From positions 349 to 6,053 of the forward strand of contig DMPQ01000166.1 of NCBI GenBank assembly GCA_003455945.1: a stretch of DNA of 5,705 nt. Reading direction: 5' to 3'. The position numbers and the translations under genes are program-made. Below, one piece after another: positions 1-5,615 of this stretch; positions within the stretch are counted from its first letter, which is position 1; each line of letters starts with the position of its first letter. The notes beneath the pieces are model-generated. The model had not been told where the DNA came from, ran no database searches, and was given only the letters and a program-made list of their open reading frames with translations. The DNA comes from Planctomycetaceae bacterium. Its GTDB lineage: Bacteria; Planctomycetota; Planctomycetia; Pirellulales; Pirellulaceae.

Positions 1-264
1 GGCACCGGCAACATGGAAATCCACCTTGATCGCCGCATGGCAGAAAAACGCGTGTACCCGGCGATCAACGTCAATCGCTCCGGCACCCGTCGCGAAGAAC
101 TGCTGCTCAAGCCCGACTCGCTGCACGCCATCACCATGCTGCGTCGCACCCTGACGTCGATGCATCCGGTCGAGGCGATGGAGCAGCTGACCAAGCAGCT
201 CGGTCGCTTCAAGACCAACCGCGAGTTCATCACCCTGATCGCCGGCAAGATGGCTCAGGACTGA
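1..264 (+). CDS. rho: Transcription termination factor Rho, C-terminal fragment
   Basis: This is the last 87 residues of Rho, the hexameric RNA-dependent ATPase/translocase that ends transcription in the cytoplasm. The 5' part lies outside the window, and the reading frame is open from base 1 ([12 protein letters not shown]). The segment matches the end of the RecA-like motor domain: the conserved GTGNME-HL stretch, AEKRVYPAI, and [11 protein letters not shown]. The arginine of SGTR (residue 30 here) corresponds to the arginine finger that reaches into the neighbouring subunit's ATP site (R366 in E. coli numbering). The tail [24 protein letters not shown] is typical of Rho. The gene ends at TGA 262-264 and is followed by a strong hairpin. 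It converges on the radical SAM gene. Nothing looks broken in the visible part. Confidence 0.97.
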   Translation, partial: GTGNMEIHLDRRMAEKRVYPAINVNRSGTRREELLLKPDSLHAITMLRRTLTSMHPVEAMEQLTKQLGRFKTNREFITLIAGKMAQD

Positions 265-278
265 TCGGAATCGAACGC

Positions 279-326
279 CGGAGTCCGGTTGGCGCCCGTC
301 GCGAACCGGACTCCGTTCGTTTCTTG
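279..326 (+). terminator. Rho-gene terminator, perfect 12-bp hairpin
   Basis: Bases 279-290 (CGGAGTCCGGTT) pair perfectly with 304-315 (AACCGGACTCCG) across a 13-base loop. A T-rich stretch (TTCGTTTCTT) follows at 316-325. This lies 15 bases after the rho stop. The minus-strand radical SAM gene ends at 383, so the hairpin sits in a convergent gap and may stop transcription from both sides. The T-tract is only good on the plus strand. Confidence 0.8.
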
Positions 327-382
327 CCCGAGCGTGGCCGGTGCGGGGCGCCGATCCGCGACTCGCCCCCATGCGGGTCCAC

Positions 383-1864
383 TCAGACGCCGGCGGCACT
401 CCCCTTCTCTTCCGCATCGTCCGCGCCGATGTCGGCCGTTCGTGCGACCTCGCTGCCGATCGCCTCGACCAGCTTCGGCAGCGCGACGTGCCCTTCGCGA
501 TAGAGCACGTTGTAGGCGCAGAACGGAATGACGTGTCCGCTCGGCAGCACATGGTGCGTGCAGCACTTCATGACGCGACGGACGTCGAAGTTGTAGACAT
601 CCAGGAACGAGGTGATCGTCAGCCGCAGAAAGTCGCGCGCTCCCATACTCCCCGCGAAGATCCGCTCCAACAGCTCGGCGCCGCGCGGATCAAAACTCGC
701 TCGCACTGCCGACGCCGACGCCGAGGGATCGTCGCAGCCGCAGCCGGTTCGAGCGGCATAGACGGCCGCCAATCGCTTGGCCCGGTCGCGCGTGAAGGCG
801 ATTCCGTTGGCCAGCAGATCGTGATGCGCCGTCAGATCGAACAGCTGCGACAGCGGTACCAGACCGCCGGACCCGCGATACGCGAGCGCGATGAAGTGGC
901 AGTTCGGATGGGCGCACGGAAGCGGCAGGAAGTCGTCGATCCGCATGCCGGGAACCGCGGCAACCGCCGCGCGCACCACATCGGGAAAGGTGACGCGCTG
1001 CTCGAGCGTTTCCGGAAGCTCGCAGCGTCCCGAGTAGGTCGCAGGCTGGAAGTTGATCGAGGTGATGCCGGGAGTGCGTGACGCGAACTCGACGATCGGC
1101 CCGATCTCCTGCTCGTTGACCCCTCCCTGCAGCGTGACGGCGAGCGTGACGTTCAGGCCGGCAGCCGTCACCCGCTCGATTGCCCGCAGCTTCCGATCGA
1201 GCAGCGGTTCGCCGCGCAGCCGCCGATAGACCTCATCGTCGAAGCCGTCGAACTGCAGGAAGATCTCGAGTCGATCGCGATATGCCGCCAGCCGCTCGAC
1301 CAGCTCGCCGTCCGAAGCCAGGCGGAGACCGTTGGTGTTGATCAGCACGTAGTCGATCGGGCGCCGATACGCTTCGTCGACGATCCTCAGCAGGTCCGGA
1401 TGCAGCGTCGGCTCGCCTCCCGAGAGCTGCACCACCTCGGGGCGCCCTTCCGCTTCGACCAGGCGATCGAGACAGCGGAGGATCTCGTCGAGCGAGCGAT
1501 GTTTGCCTCCCGGCAGGCTCGACGCGAAACACATCGGGCAACTCAGATTGCAGCTGTCGGTCAGTTCGATCAGCGCGACGCAGGTGTGCTGCTCGTGATC
1601 GGGACAGAGGCCGCAGTCGAACGGGCATCCCTTGTCGATCGCCGCGAAGCGCTTGGGCGGAACCTTGCCGGGAAGGGCGAGCTCGAAGCGATCGTAGAAG
1701 TCGACATCGCTGCAGACGAAATCGTCGCGCGAGCCGCAGTCGGGACAACGCTTGCGGAAATAGACTCGCTTGCCGCGCGTGATGATCTTGGCATCGACGA
1801 GCTTCAGGCAGCCGGGACAGAGGCTGCGAGTCAGACCGCGATAGGTGTGATCGGTCAGCTCCAT
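383..1864 (-). CDS. Multi-cluster radical SAM protein, tetraether/membrane-spanning lipid synthase (Tes, MJ0619)-like
   Basis: A 493-residue cytoplasmic radical SAM enzyme. Two N-terminal cysteine pairs (C16/C19 and C40/C43) form a rubredoxin-like site. A CX3CX2CX7C cluster motif follows at C80, C84, C87 and C95. The radical SAM CX3CX2C is C105, C109, C112 (CNLSCPMC), with the SAM-binding GGE at 149-151. Further cysteines at 317/322, 375/377, 434/435 and 449 could bind another cluster. This layout (rubredoxin-like iron, core cluster, auxiliary clusters) is that of the archaeal Tes/MJ0619 group, which joins lipid tails carbon-to-carbon to make tetraethers. Bacterial relatives have been linked to membrane-spanning lipids. 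The start at 1864 was chosen because GGAGG lies nine bases upstream and the protein then begins just before the first cysteine pair; the open frame beyond it is low-complexity and arginine-rich. No lipid genes are next to it, so substrate is inferred. Another COG1964 radical SAM function is possible. Confidence 0.85.
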   Translation of the reverse strand: MELTDHTYRGLTRSLCPGCLKLVDAKIITRGKRVYFRKRCPDCGSRDDFVCSDVDFYDRFELALPGKVPPKRFAAIDKGCPFDCGLCPDHEQHTCVALIELTDSCNLSCPMCFASSLPGGKHRSLDEILRCLDRLVEAEGRPEVVQLSGGEPTLHPDLLRIVDEAYRRPIDYVLINTNGLRLASDGELVERLAAYRDRLEIFLQFDGFDDEVYRRLRGEPLLDRKLRAIERVTAAGLNVTLAVTLQGGVNEQEIGPIVEFASRTPGITSINFQPATYSGRCELPETLEQRVTFPDVVRAAVAAVPGMRIDDFLPLPCAHPNCHFIALAYRGSGGLVPLSQLFDLTAHHDLLANGIAFTRDRAKRLAAVYAARTGCGCDDPSASASAVRASFDPRGAELLERIFAGSMGARDFLRLTITSFLDVYNFDVRRVMKCCTHHVLPSGHVIPFCAYNVLYREGHVALPKLVEAIGSEVARTADIGADDAEEKGSAAGV

Positions 1865-1873
1865 CGAGCGAGG

Positions 1874-1878
1874 CCTCC
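1874..1878 (-). promoter_or_regulatory. Ribosome binding site deciding the radical SAM start
   Basis: The minus strand reads GGAGG here, nine bases before the ATG at 1864. The frame stays open upstream to 2116, but that extension would overlap the neighbouring zinc-ribbon gene and has no recognisable conserved sequence. This site therefore supports the shorter 493-residue protein. Confidence 0.7.
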
Positions 1879-1959
1879 GCAGAGATGAGGAGCAATCGGC
1901 CGCAGGCCCCACGGCCGCCGAGCGGCTCGGCGAGGAGCCGTGCCGCGAGCGCCGACGAT

Positions 1960-2178
1960 TCAGCCCAACGCGAAGACCGCGATGATCACCAGCCCGCCGA
2001 GCCCGAGTAGCAGGAGGACGAGCACGCCGACTCCGACGGCGACGATTCCGCCGATGCCGTTGGACTTGCGCCGCGGCGGAATCGCTCCGCGACCTTGCGG
2101 CACCAGGCCGACGCATTCGGGGCAGCGCTCGCGGAATCCGTCGAGCGACTTGCCGCAGATCGGACAGACGGCGGACAT
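1960..2178 (-). CDS. Small zinc-ribbon protein with one C-terminal membrane segment
   Basis: A 72-residue protein. Residues 5-22 hold two CXXC pairs (CPIC and CPEC), a zinc-ribbon typical of small bacterial proteins. A short basic linker (PPRRKSN) follows, then a hydrophobic Gly/Val/Leu/Ile-rich stretch from about 43 to 70 that should span the membrane, leaving almost no tail. The ribbon would probably face the cytoplasm, given the basic residues before the helix. A GAGGG on the minus strand at 2187-2191, eight bases before the ATG, supports the start; the longer open frame upstream runs through the tRNA and is not coding. It lies 95 bases upstream of the radical SAM gene on the same strand, so the two may share a transcript. 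I do not recognise a named family and assign no function. Confidence 0.72.
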   Translation of the reverse strand: MSAVCPICGKSLDGFRERCPECVGLVPQGRGAIPPRRKSNGIGGIVAVGVGVLVLLLLGLGGLVIIAVFALG

Positions 2179-2267
2179 GACTGGAACCCTCGTACCCGAA
2201 CCGGACCGAACCGGGCGTGTCCTGACCCGAGGGCCGGCCTGCCCGAGGATGAGGAAATCGACCGGCT

Positions 2268-2296
2268 TTGCCAGGGCGCCGATCATCAAGTAAGAT
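2268..2296 (+). promoter_or_regulatory. Candidate sigma70-type promoter for the serine tRNA
   Basis: TTGCCA (2268-2273) and TAAGAT (2291-2296) are separated by exactly 17 bases. They match the TTGACA and TATAAT consensus at 5 of 6 and 4 of 6 positions. Transcription would start near 2303, leaving a leader of about 80 bases before the mature tRNA. There is no other gene on this strand between here and the tRNA. Confidence 0.55.
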
Positions 2297-2381
2297 CCCA
2301 GACCGACTGTCCGCAGGGAAGGTCGGACCGGCAGGAAGGGAGAGGCTCGTTCGAGCGATCGAAGGGACCGAACCGGAATCC

Positions 2382-2463
2382 GGAGGGTAAGCGAATGGTT
2401 AGCGGCTTCATTGGAAATGAAGTGCCCCGCAAGGGGTTGCGGGTTCGAATCCCGTGCCCTCCG
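2382..2463 (+). tRNA. tRNA-Ser (anticodon GGA)
   Basis: A class II tRNA reading UCC and UCU. The acceptor stem GGAGGGT (2382-2388) pairs with GCCCTCC (2456-2462), with one T-G pair, and the discriminator base is G2463. The anticodon arm is CTTCA-TTGGAAA-TGAAG (2406-2422), with GGA at 2413-2415. The long variable arm CCCC-GCAA-GGGG supports serine identity. The T arm is GCGGG-TTCGAAT-CCCGT (2439-2455). CCA is not encoded: the next bases are CTC. The D arm is odd: in a simple reading only two base pairs form (2391-2392 with 2402-2403), and position 8 reads A, not the usual T. Confidence 0.93.
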
Positions 2464-2469
2464 CTCGAG

Positions 2470-2499
2470 AAGGCCGCACCGCCGAGGTGCGGCCTTTTT
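2470..2499 (+). terminator. Intrinsic terminator after tRNA-Ser
   Basis: AAGGCCGCACC (2470-2480) pairs perfectly with GGTGCGGCCTT (2486-2496) around a five-base loop, and the run TTTTT covers 2495-2499. It starts seven bases after the tRNA and marks the end of the tRNA transcript. The VOC gene downstream is therefore probably transcribed separately. Confidence 0.93.
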
Positions 2500-2524
2500 C
2501 GTTTCTTGGCCCGCGAAGCCGCCG

Positions 2525-2661
2525 GAACGGTCAGAGGCACCAAGGCGCCGAGACGAGGCACCGAGAAAGCCCGAGAGGCACTGGCCGGAGGTTTTCTCAC
2601 AGAGGCGCTGAGGCGGACAAGGCACGGGGCCGGAGCCGATCCGGCTCGACGGTCGAGTGTG
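2525..2661. repeat. Intergenic direct repeat, copy 1 (137 bases)
   Basis: This segment aligns to 3091-3226 with about 16 mismatches and one single-base gap by hand, about 88% identity, in the same orientation. It is built of short words such as AGGCAC, GGCGC and CGAGA, with four occurrences of AGGCAC, and has no convincing reading frame. It lies between the tRNA terminator and the VOC gene. The style resembles the widespread CACAGAGGCAC-type intergenic repeats of environmental bacteria. Confidence 0.85.
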
Positions 2662-2714
2662 CGGCAACCTTGGCCGAGGCAGATCGCCGCGGCGGAACGC
2701 ATGAGGATCCGACG

Positions 2715-3089
2715 ATGTCTTCCCCTCGGTTCGAATCCGTCACACCGGTACTGACGGTCGACGACCTGCCGGTCGCTCTCGATTTCTACGAGAACAAGCT
2801 CGGCTTTCGCATCGCGTGGACCTGGGGAACGCCTCCCGACCGCGCCTCCGTCCTCCGAGACGGCGTGGAGATCACCTTGTCGAAGCGAGGGCTCATCGAC
2901 ATCCACGGTCCCTCGCGGCTGTTCATTCAGCTCACCGAGATCGACCGGTACTTCGAATCGCTCCGCAACTCAGGCGTCGAGTTCGTCGTGCCGCTCGGCG
3001 ATCGGGAATACGGGTTGCGAGACTTTCATCTGATCGACCCGAGCGGCAATCACCTGAGCTTCGGCCAAGCGATCGCGATCGGCGACTGA
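2715..3089 (+). CDS. VOC-superfamily protein, glyoxalase/bleomycin-resistance-like
   Basis: A 124-residue single-domain VOC (vicinal oxygen chelate) protein, normal length for the family, which works as a cytoplasmic dimer. It shows the two paired beta-alpha-beta-beta-beta modules: VTPVLTVDDLPVALDFYENKLGFRI at residues 9-33, and the closing strand YGLRDFHLIDPSGNHLSFGQ at 99-118. The ending DPSGNHLSFGQ resembles bleomycin-binding proteins, which sequester the drug. The N-terminal metal-ligand histidine and the usual glutamate of glyoxalase-type enzymes are not evident, so metal-dependent catalysis is less likely than binding. The ATG at 2715 has GAGGA at 2703-2707, seven bases upstream. The gene stands alone, bracketed by two direct repeats, and the second begins two bases after the stop codon. 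The true ligand cannot be told from sequence; many such proteins have nothing to do with bleomycin. Confidence 0.88.
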   Translation: MSSPRFESVTPVLTVDDLPVALDFYENKLGFRIAWTWGTPPDRASVLRDGVEITLSKRGLIDIHGPSRLFIQLTEIDRYFESLRNSGVEFVVPLGDREYGLRDFHLIDPSGNHLSFGQAIAIGD

Positions 3090-3090
3090 C

Positions 3091-3226
3091 GAACGGTCAG
3101 AGACGCTGAGACGCCGAGACAAGGCACCGAGAAAACCCGAGAGGCACTGGCCGGAGCTTTCCTCACGGAGGCGCTGAGGCGGAGGAGGCACGGGACGGGG
3201 CAGTTCCGGCTCGACGGTCGAGTGTG
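3091..3226. repeat. Intergenic direct repeat, copy 2 (136 bases)
   Basis: Second copy of the repeat at 2525-2661, same orientation. The best conserved blocks are AGGCACCGAGAAA, CCCGAGAGGCACTGGCCGGAG, GAGGCGCTGAGGCGG and CCGGCTCGACGGTCGAGTGTG (the last two near the right end). Similarity to copy 1 stops at 3225/3226, exactly where the left end of the ISL3-type element begins, so this copy may be cut short by that insertion. Confidence 0.85.
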
Positions 3227-3248
3227 GCTCTTCGAAGAACTTCGCCAC
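3226..3248 (+). repeat. Left terminal inverted repeat of the ISL3-type element
   Basis: Starts GGCTCTTC. Compared with the complement of 3655-3677, the first 8 positions are identical and 16 of 23 match overall. It directly follows repeat copy 2. Confidence 0.75.
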
Positions 3249-3290
3249 TCACTCGCTCGACCGAAGGGGTCCATCGTGTAGGATCGTGGC

Positions 3291-3671
3291 ATGAGTCATG
3301 TCGTCGATCACAACCATCGGCCGGTCAACTGCCCACGGTGTGACAAGTCATGCCCGAAAGCGCATGACGCAACCGAGAGAACCTGGCGGGACTGGCCAGG
3401 AACCACTTCAGCCTCAGGTACCGCTCCGCGATCCGTTGCCGTCTCGAGACGATGATCGGCTAGGCGAAGCTGCCGAAAGAGCACCTCCACAGAATGCTGG
3501 CGTTCATTTGCATTCTGACCGCCAACGCCTTCGCGAAGCAGTCAAGAGCCGGATCCAGGTGATCGAGTCGGCGACTGCATACGAAACTGCGAACACTTCC
3601 GGATTCGCGTCCTGCTCAAACTCCGAAAACTAGACATGCGGCCAGCCAACGCCGGTCACGAACTTTACTGA
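3291..3671 (+). pseudogene. ISL3-family transposase pseudogene (deleted and frameshifted)
   Basis: From the ATG at 3291 the frame reads MSHVVDHNHRPVNCPRCDKS and continues CPKAHDATERTWRDW. This is the N-terminal zinc-binding segment of ISL3 transposases (CPxC...Y/HDxxxRxWR). Near 3396 the homology jumps frame and skips the whole middle. It resumes as YRSAIRCRLETMIG, an in-frame TAG at 3461-3463, then AKLPKEHLHRMLAF. Near 3535 it shifts to EAVKSRIQVIESATAY, and near 3582 it shifts again to RNCEHFRIRVLLKLRKLDMR, ending at TGA 3669-3671 just inside the right inverted repeat. In the family this C-terminal stretch reads roughly NAxAExxNSRIQxIKS...FRNxxxFRIRxLxxxGKLDxxP. About 127 codons remain of an expected 400 or so. 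No active protein can be made. Confidence 0.85.
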
Positions 3672-3677
3672 AGAGCC
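3655..3677 (-). repeat. Right terminal inverted repeat of the ISL3-type element
   Basis: The complement starts GGCTCTTC and matches the left end at 16 of 23 positions, including the first eight. It overlaps the end of the transposase pseudogene, as is common in compact insertion sequences, and lies 36 bases before the next gene. Confidence 0.75.
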
Positions 3678-3713
3678 GGACGCAGAGCACCCGCACTGAC
3701 TACGAGAACTCCA

Positions 3714-5615
3714 ATGACTAGACGCATCTTTGCCTTCGCCCTCCTGCTCAGCGTGTTCTGGTTGCGATTAGGCGGCGGCGTCGCGATTGGCTTTCAGGAT
3801 CAAAGTGAACCAAGGTCTGCGACAGCGGCACTCAGTCACCTCCAAGCCACACAGCTATCTGGAGTCGACGTATTTGTGCCTCAAGGTGAGCTCGACAGCC
3901 TGATACGAGCAGGCGGAGGAGGTGCCTGTGCGAGCGCGGCAGGGATAGACATCGCTCAGACGTTACGCGTGATGAGCGGAGCGTCGCCGATTGAGAACCC
4001 GCACAAGCACGCTCTCGAGGCGTTTAGCCAACAAGAGGAACTCCTCAACGGTCGTGTAACCAACGAGCAGTTCGTCGATTTGTTGATGTTCTACCAGCAG
4101 TACCTGAACAGGAAACTTCGAGTAGAAGTCACATCCGCTCCTGCTTCGCCTTACAACGCGGGCGGTAACATCTGGGACCTCGAAAATGGGCCAGAAATCG
4201 AACTGGGTGAAGATGAGCTTACCATCCTTAGCTTCACCGTCTGCGATGATGACGGCGCATTGATTGGACGACACTTCGTTCTTCTCAAGGATCGGTCAGA
4301 TTCGATCATCCACGTTGTTGATCCGAGTCGGCCGACGAAAGACTTCTCTTACTCGCTTCGGCTTCGACCAGGGAGTCTCGGGCTTGGGCAACACGTGTTT
4401 CTTGATCAGCCCCCAGGAGCCCCGGCGAGATCCAGGACTTTCGAGCTGAACACGATTTTCACTGTGACTTCGGAACCAACTGCATCGATATCGCTGAAGC
4501 AAATCACAAACGCCATTGACCAGACCGCTGAAGAGTTGAAGCAAACCGAGCACTATCTCTCGCCCGTCGAATGGCGCCAGCGGACAGCTCACGCAGGCTT
4601 GCCGGGGCTGGATCTTCCGGCCTCGGTTGGCGGTTCGGACTGGCCAGCGGAACAGATGATCGAAGTATTTCGTCACGCCGGTCGCAAGAATCTCAATTTT
4701 CGAGACATCGTTGGCGGCGCCCATTCCCGACCGCTTCTTCAGTCAAGCCATCCTGAGGTTCTGAATATTGTTCGTCAGGTTGCCGCCGGCGAGGGCTACA
4801 TCGCCATAGCGATCACTGAGCCAACTGCGGGCAGTGACGTCCCGGCAATCCAGAGCCGATGTCACCAAGTCGACGGCGGCTATCTTCTTAATGGAGCAAA
4901 GAGATTCAATGCTCGCCTAGACCAAGCGAGTCATGTCATCATCTTTACCCAGAGTGCCACGGGAGACAAAGGCAAGCTCTCCGCCTTCGTTGTACCGATC
5001 GATGCACCTGGACTGACCATTGAACGATTCGACGCTCACGGGCTTGAAGGCAATTCCTATGGCGGACTGACGTTTGAGAACCTTTTCGTGCCCGAACAGT
5101 ATCGCATTGGCCAAGATGGCGAAGGCCTGAAGATATTCTTCAAGCACTTTCTCTATTGGCGATTGATGCAAACAGCCGCCGCGATTGGCACTGGTGAGCA
5201 GGCCCTTGTCCAGATGGCAGAACGAATCAGAAAGAGAGAAGCGTTTGGGGGCCCAATAGGTCGATTCACGCACCTGCAGCAGGAGATCGGCCAGCACACG
5301 ATTGAACTCCGAATGGCCCATACTCTTGCGATCGAAGCAGCTCGCCGCCTCGACAACGACGACTACGGAGACGAAACGAGAGGCATTATCTGTGGATTGA
5401 AGGCCGAAGGCGTCGAGATCGCGCTGAATGCCTCGGACGCAGCGATGCGAGCATTTGGCGGAGAGGGCTACTCCGGACGAGTCGATCTCGGTGACCGAGT
5501 TCGAGATCTGATGGGCCTCCGAATCGCCGACGGCACGACTGACGTGATGCGAATGGAAGTTGTTCGCCAACTCTACGGCGAAGAGTTCTGGGAGATGGCG
5601 ATCGAGCAGGAGTAA
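3714..5615 (+). CDS. Fusion: signal peptide + papain/C39-like cysteine-peptidase domain + acyl-CoA dehydrogenase domain
   Basis: A 633-residue protein in one uninterrupted frame. Residues 1-27 look like a signal peptide (MTRRIFAFALLLSVFWL plus a short polar end). Residues about 50-250 form a domain with a plausible Cys-His-Asp triad: C72 in GGGGACASAAG, H187 in IGRHFVLLK, and D203 in HVVDPSRP, the order seen in papain-fold C39-like peptidases. Residues about 258-633 are a full-length acyl-CoA dehydrogenase: TEPTAGSD (368-375), LLNGAKRF (391-398), REAFGGPIGRF (508-518), GGEGYSG (582-588) and the end motif RIADGTTDVMR (603-613). Such enzymes use FAD to oxidise acyl-thioesters, normally in the cytoplasm. 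The usual catalytic glutamate of this motif is Asp606. No internal start with a ribosome site is visible at the junction near 4476. The start codon has only a weak GAGA upstream, and the nearest in-frame stop is at 3669-3671. GC is lower than in the left half. It may be a natural fusion or a product of rearrangement; the reaction is unknown. Confidence 0.8.
   Translation: MTRRIFAFALLLSVFWLRLGGGVAIGFQDQSEPRSATAALSHLQATQLSGVDVFVPQGELDSLIRAGGGGACASAAGIDIAQTLRVMSGASPIENPHKHALEAFSQQEELLNGRVTNEQFVDLLMFYQQYLNRKLRVEVTSAPASPYNAGGNIWDLENGPEIELGEDELTILSFTVCDDDGALIGRHFVLLKDRSDSIIHVVDPSRPTKDFSYSLRLRPGSLGLGQHVFLDQPPGAPARSRTFELNTIFTVTSEPTASISLKQITNAIDQTAEELKQTEHYLSPVEWRQRTAHAGLPGLDLPASVGGSDWPAEQMIEVFRHAGRKNLNFRDIVGGAHSRPLLQSSHPEVLNIVRQVAAGEGYIAIAITEPTAGSDVPAIQSRCHQVDGGYLLNGAKRFNARLDQASHVIIFTQSATGDKGKLSAFVVPIDAPGLTIERFDAHGLEGNSYGGLTFENLFVPEQYRIGQDGEGLKIFFKHFLYWRLMQTAAAIGTGEQALVQMAERIRKREAFGGPIGRFTHLQQEIGQHTIELRMAHTLAIEAARRLDNDDYGDETRGIICGLKAEGVEIALNASDAAMRAFGGEGYSGRVDLGDRVRDLMGLRIADGTTDVMRMEVVRQLYGEEFWEMAIEQE

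Larger units (their letters stand above)
3226..3677 (+). mobile_element. Remnant of an ISL3-family insertion sequence, internally deleted
   Basis: A 452-base relic with both ends recognisable. The left end starts GGCTCTTC at 3226 and the right end is its exact complement GAAGAGCC, ending at 3677. GGCTCTT-type ends are characteristic of the ISL3 (IS204/IS1001/IS1096/IS1165) family. Between them lies a broken transposase whose two surviving pieces are the start and the end of an ISL3 transposase. Intact elements are usually around 1.3-1.5 kb, so about two thirds is missing. The eight bases on the left (TCGAGTGT) and on the right (GGACGCAG) differ, so no target duplication survives. It cannot move by itself. 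Confidence 0.8.

Noticed and set aside
341..1081. Long open frame on the plus strand opposite the radical SAM gene
   Set aside because: It is an antisense shadow in GC-rich DNA; the minus strand carries all the conserved cysteine motifs.
1923..1940. Hairpin CGGCTC-ggcgag-GAGCCG between the zinc-ribbon and radical SAM genes, considered as a terminator
   Set aside because: The stem is only 6 bp with no T-tract, and a competing fold (CCGAG/CTCGG) exists in the same GC-rich stretch.
3086..3100. CTGAC-gaacg-GTCAG inverted repeat at the stop of the VOC gene
   Set aside because: The stem is 5 bp with no T-run after it, and half of it belongs to the repeat. It could be chance.
2525..3226. The two repeats considered as a CRISPR array or as IS ends
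   Set aside because: There are only two copies, each about 136 bases, with a gene between them. They are direct and have no transposase of their own.
3298..3633. 111-codon open frame across the IS remnant
   Set aside because: Only its SRIQVIES part is transposase-like; the rest is out of frame with the homology. It is a by-product of frameshifts in the pseudogene.
3218..3685. Eight-base target duplication expected for an ISL3 insertion
   Set aside because: The left flank TCGAGTGT and right flank GGACGCAG are different.
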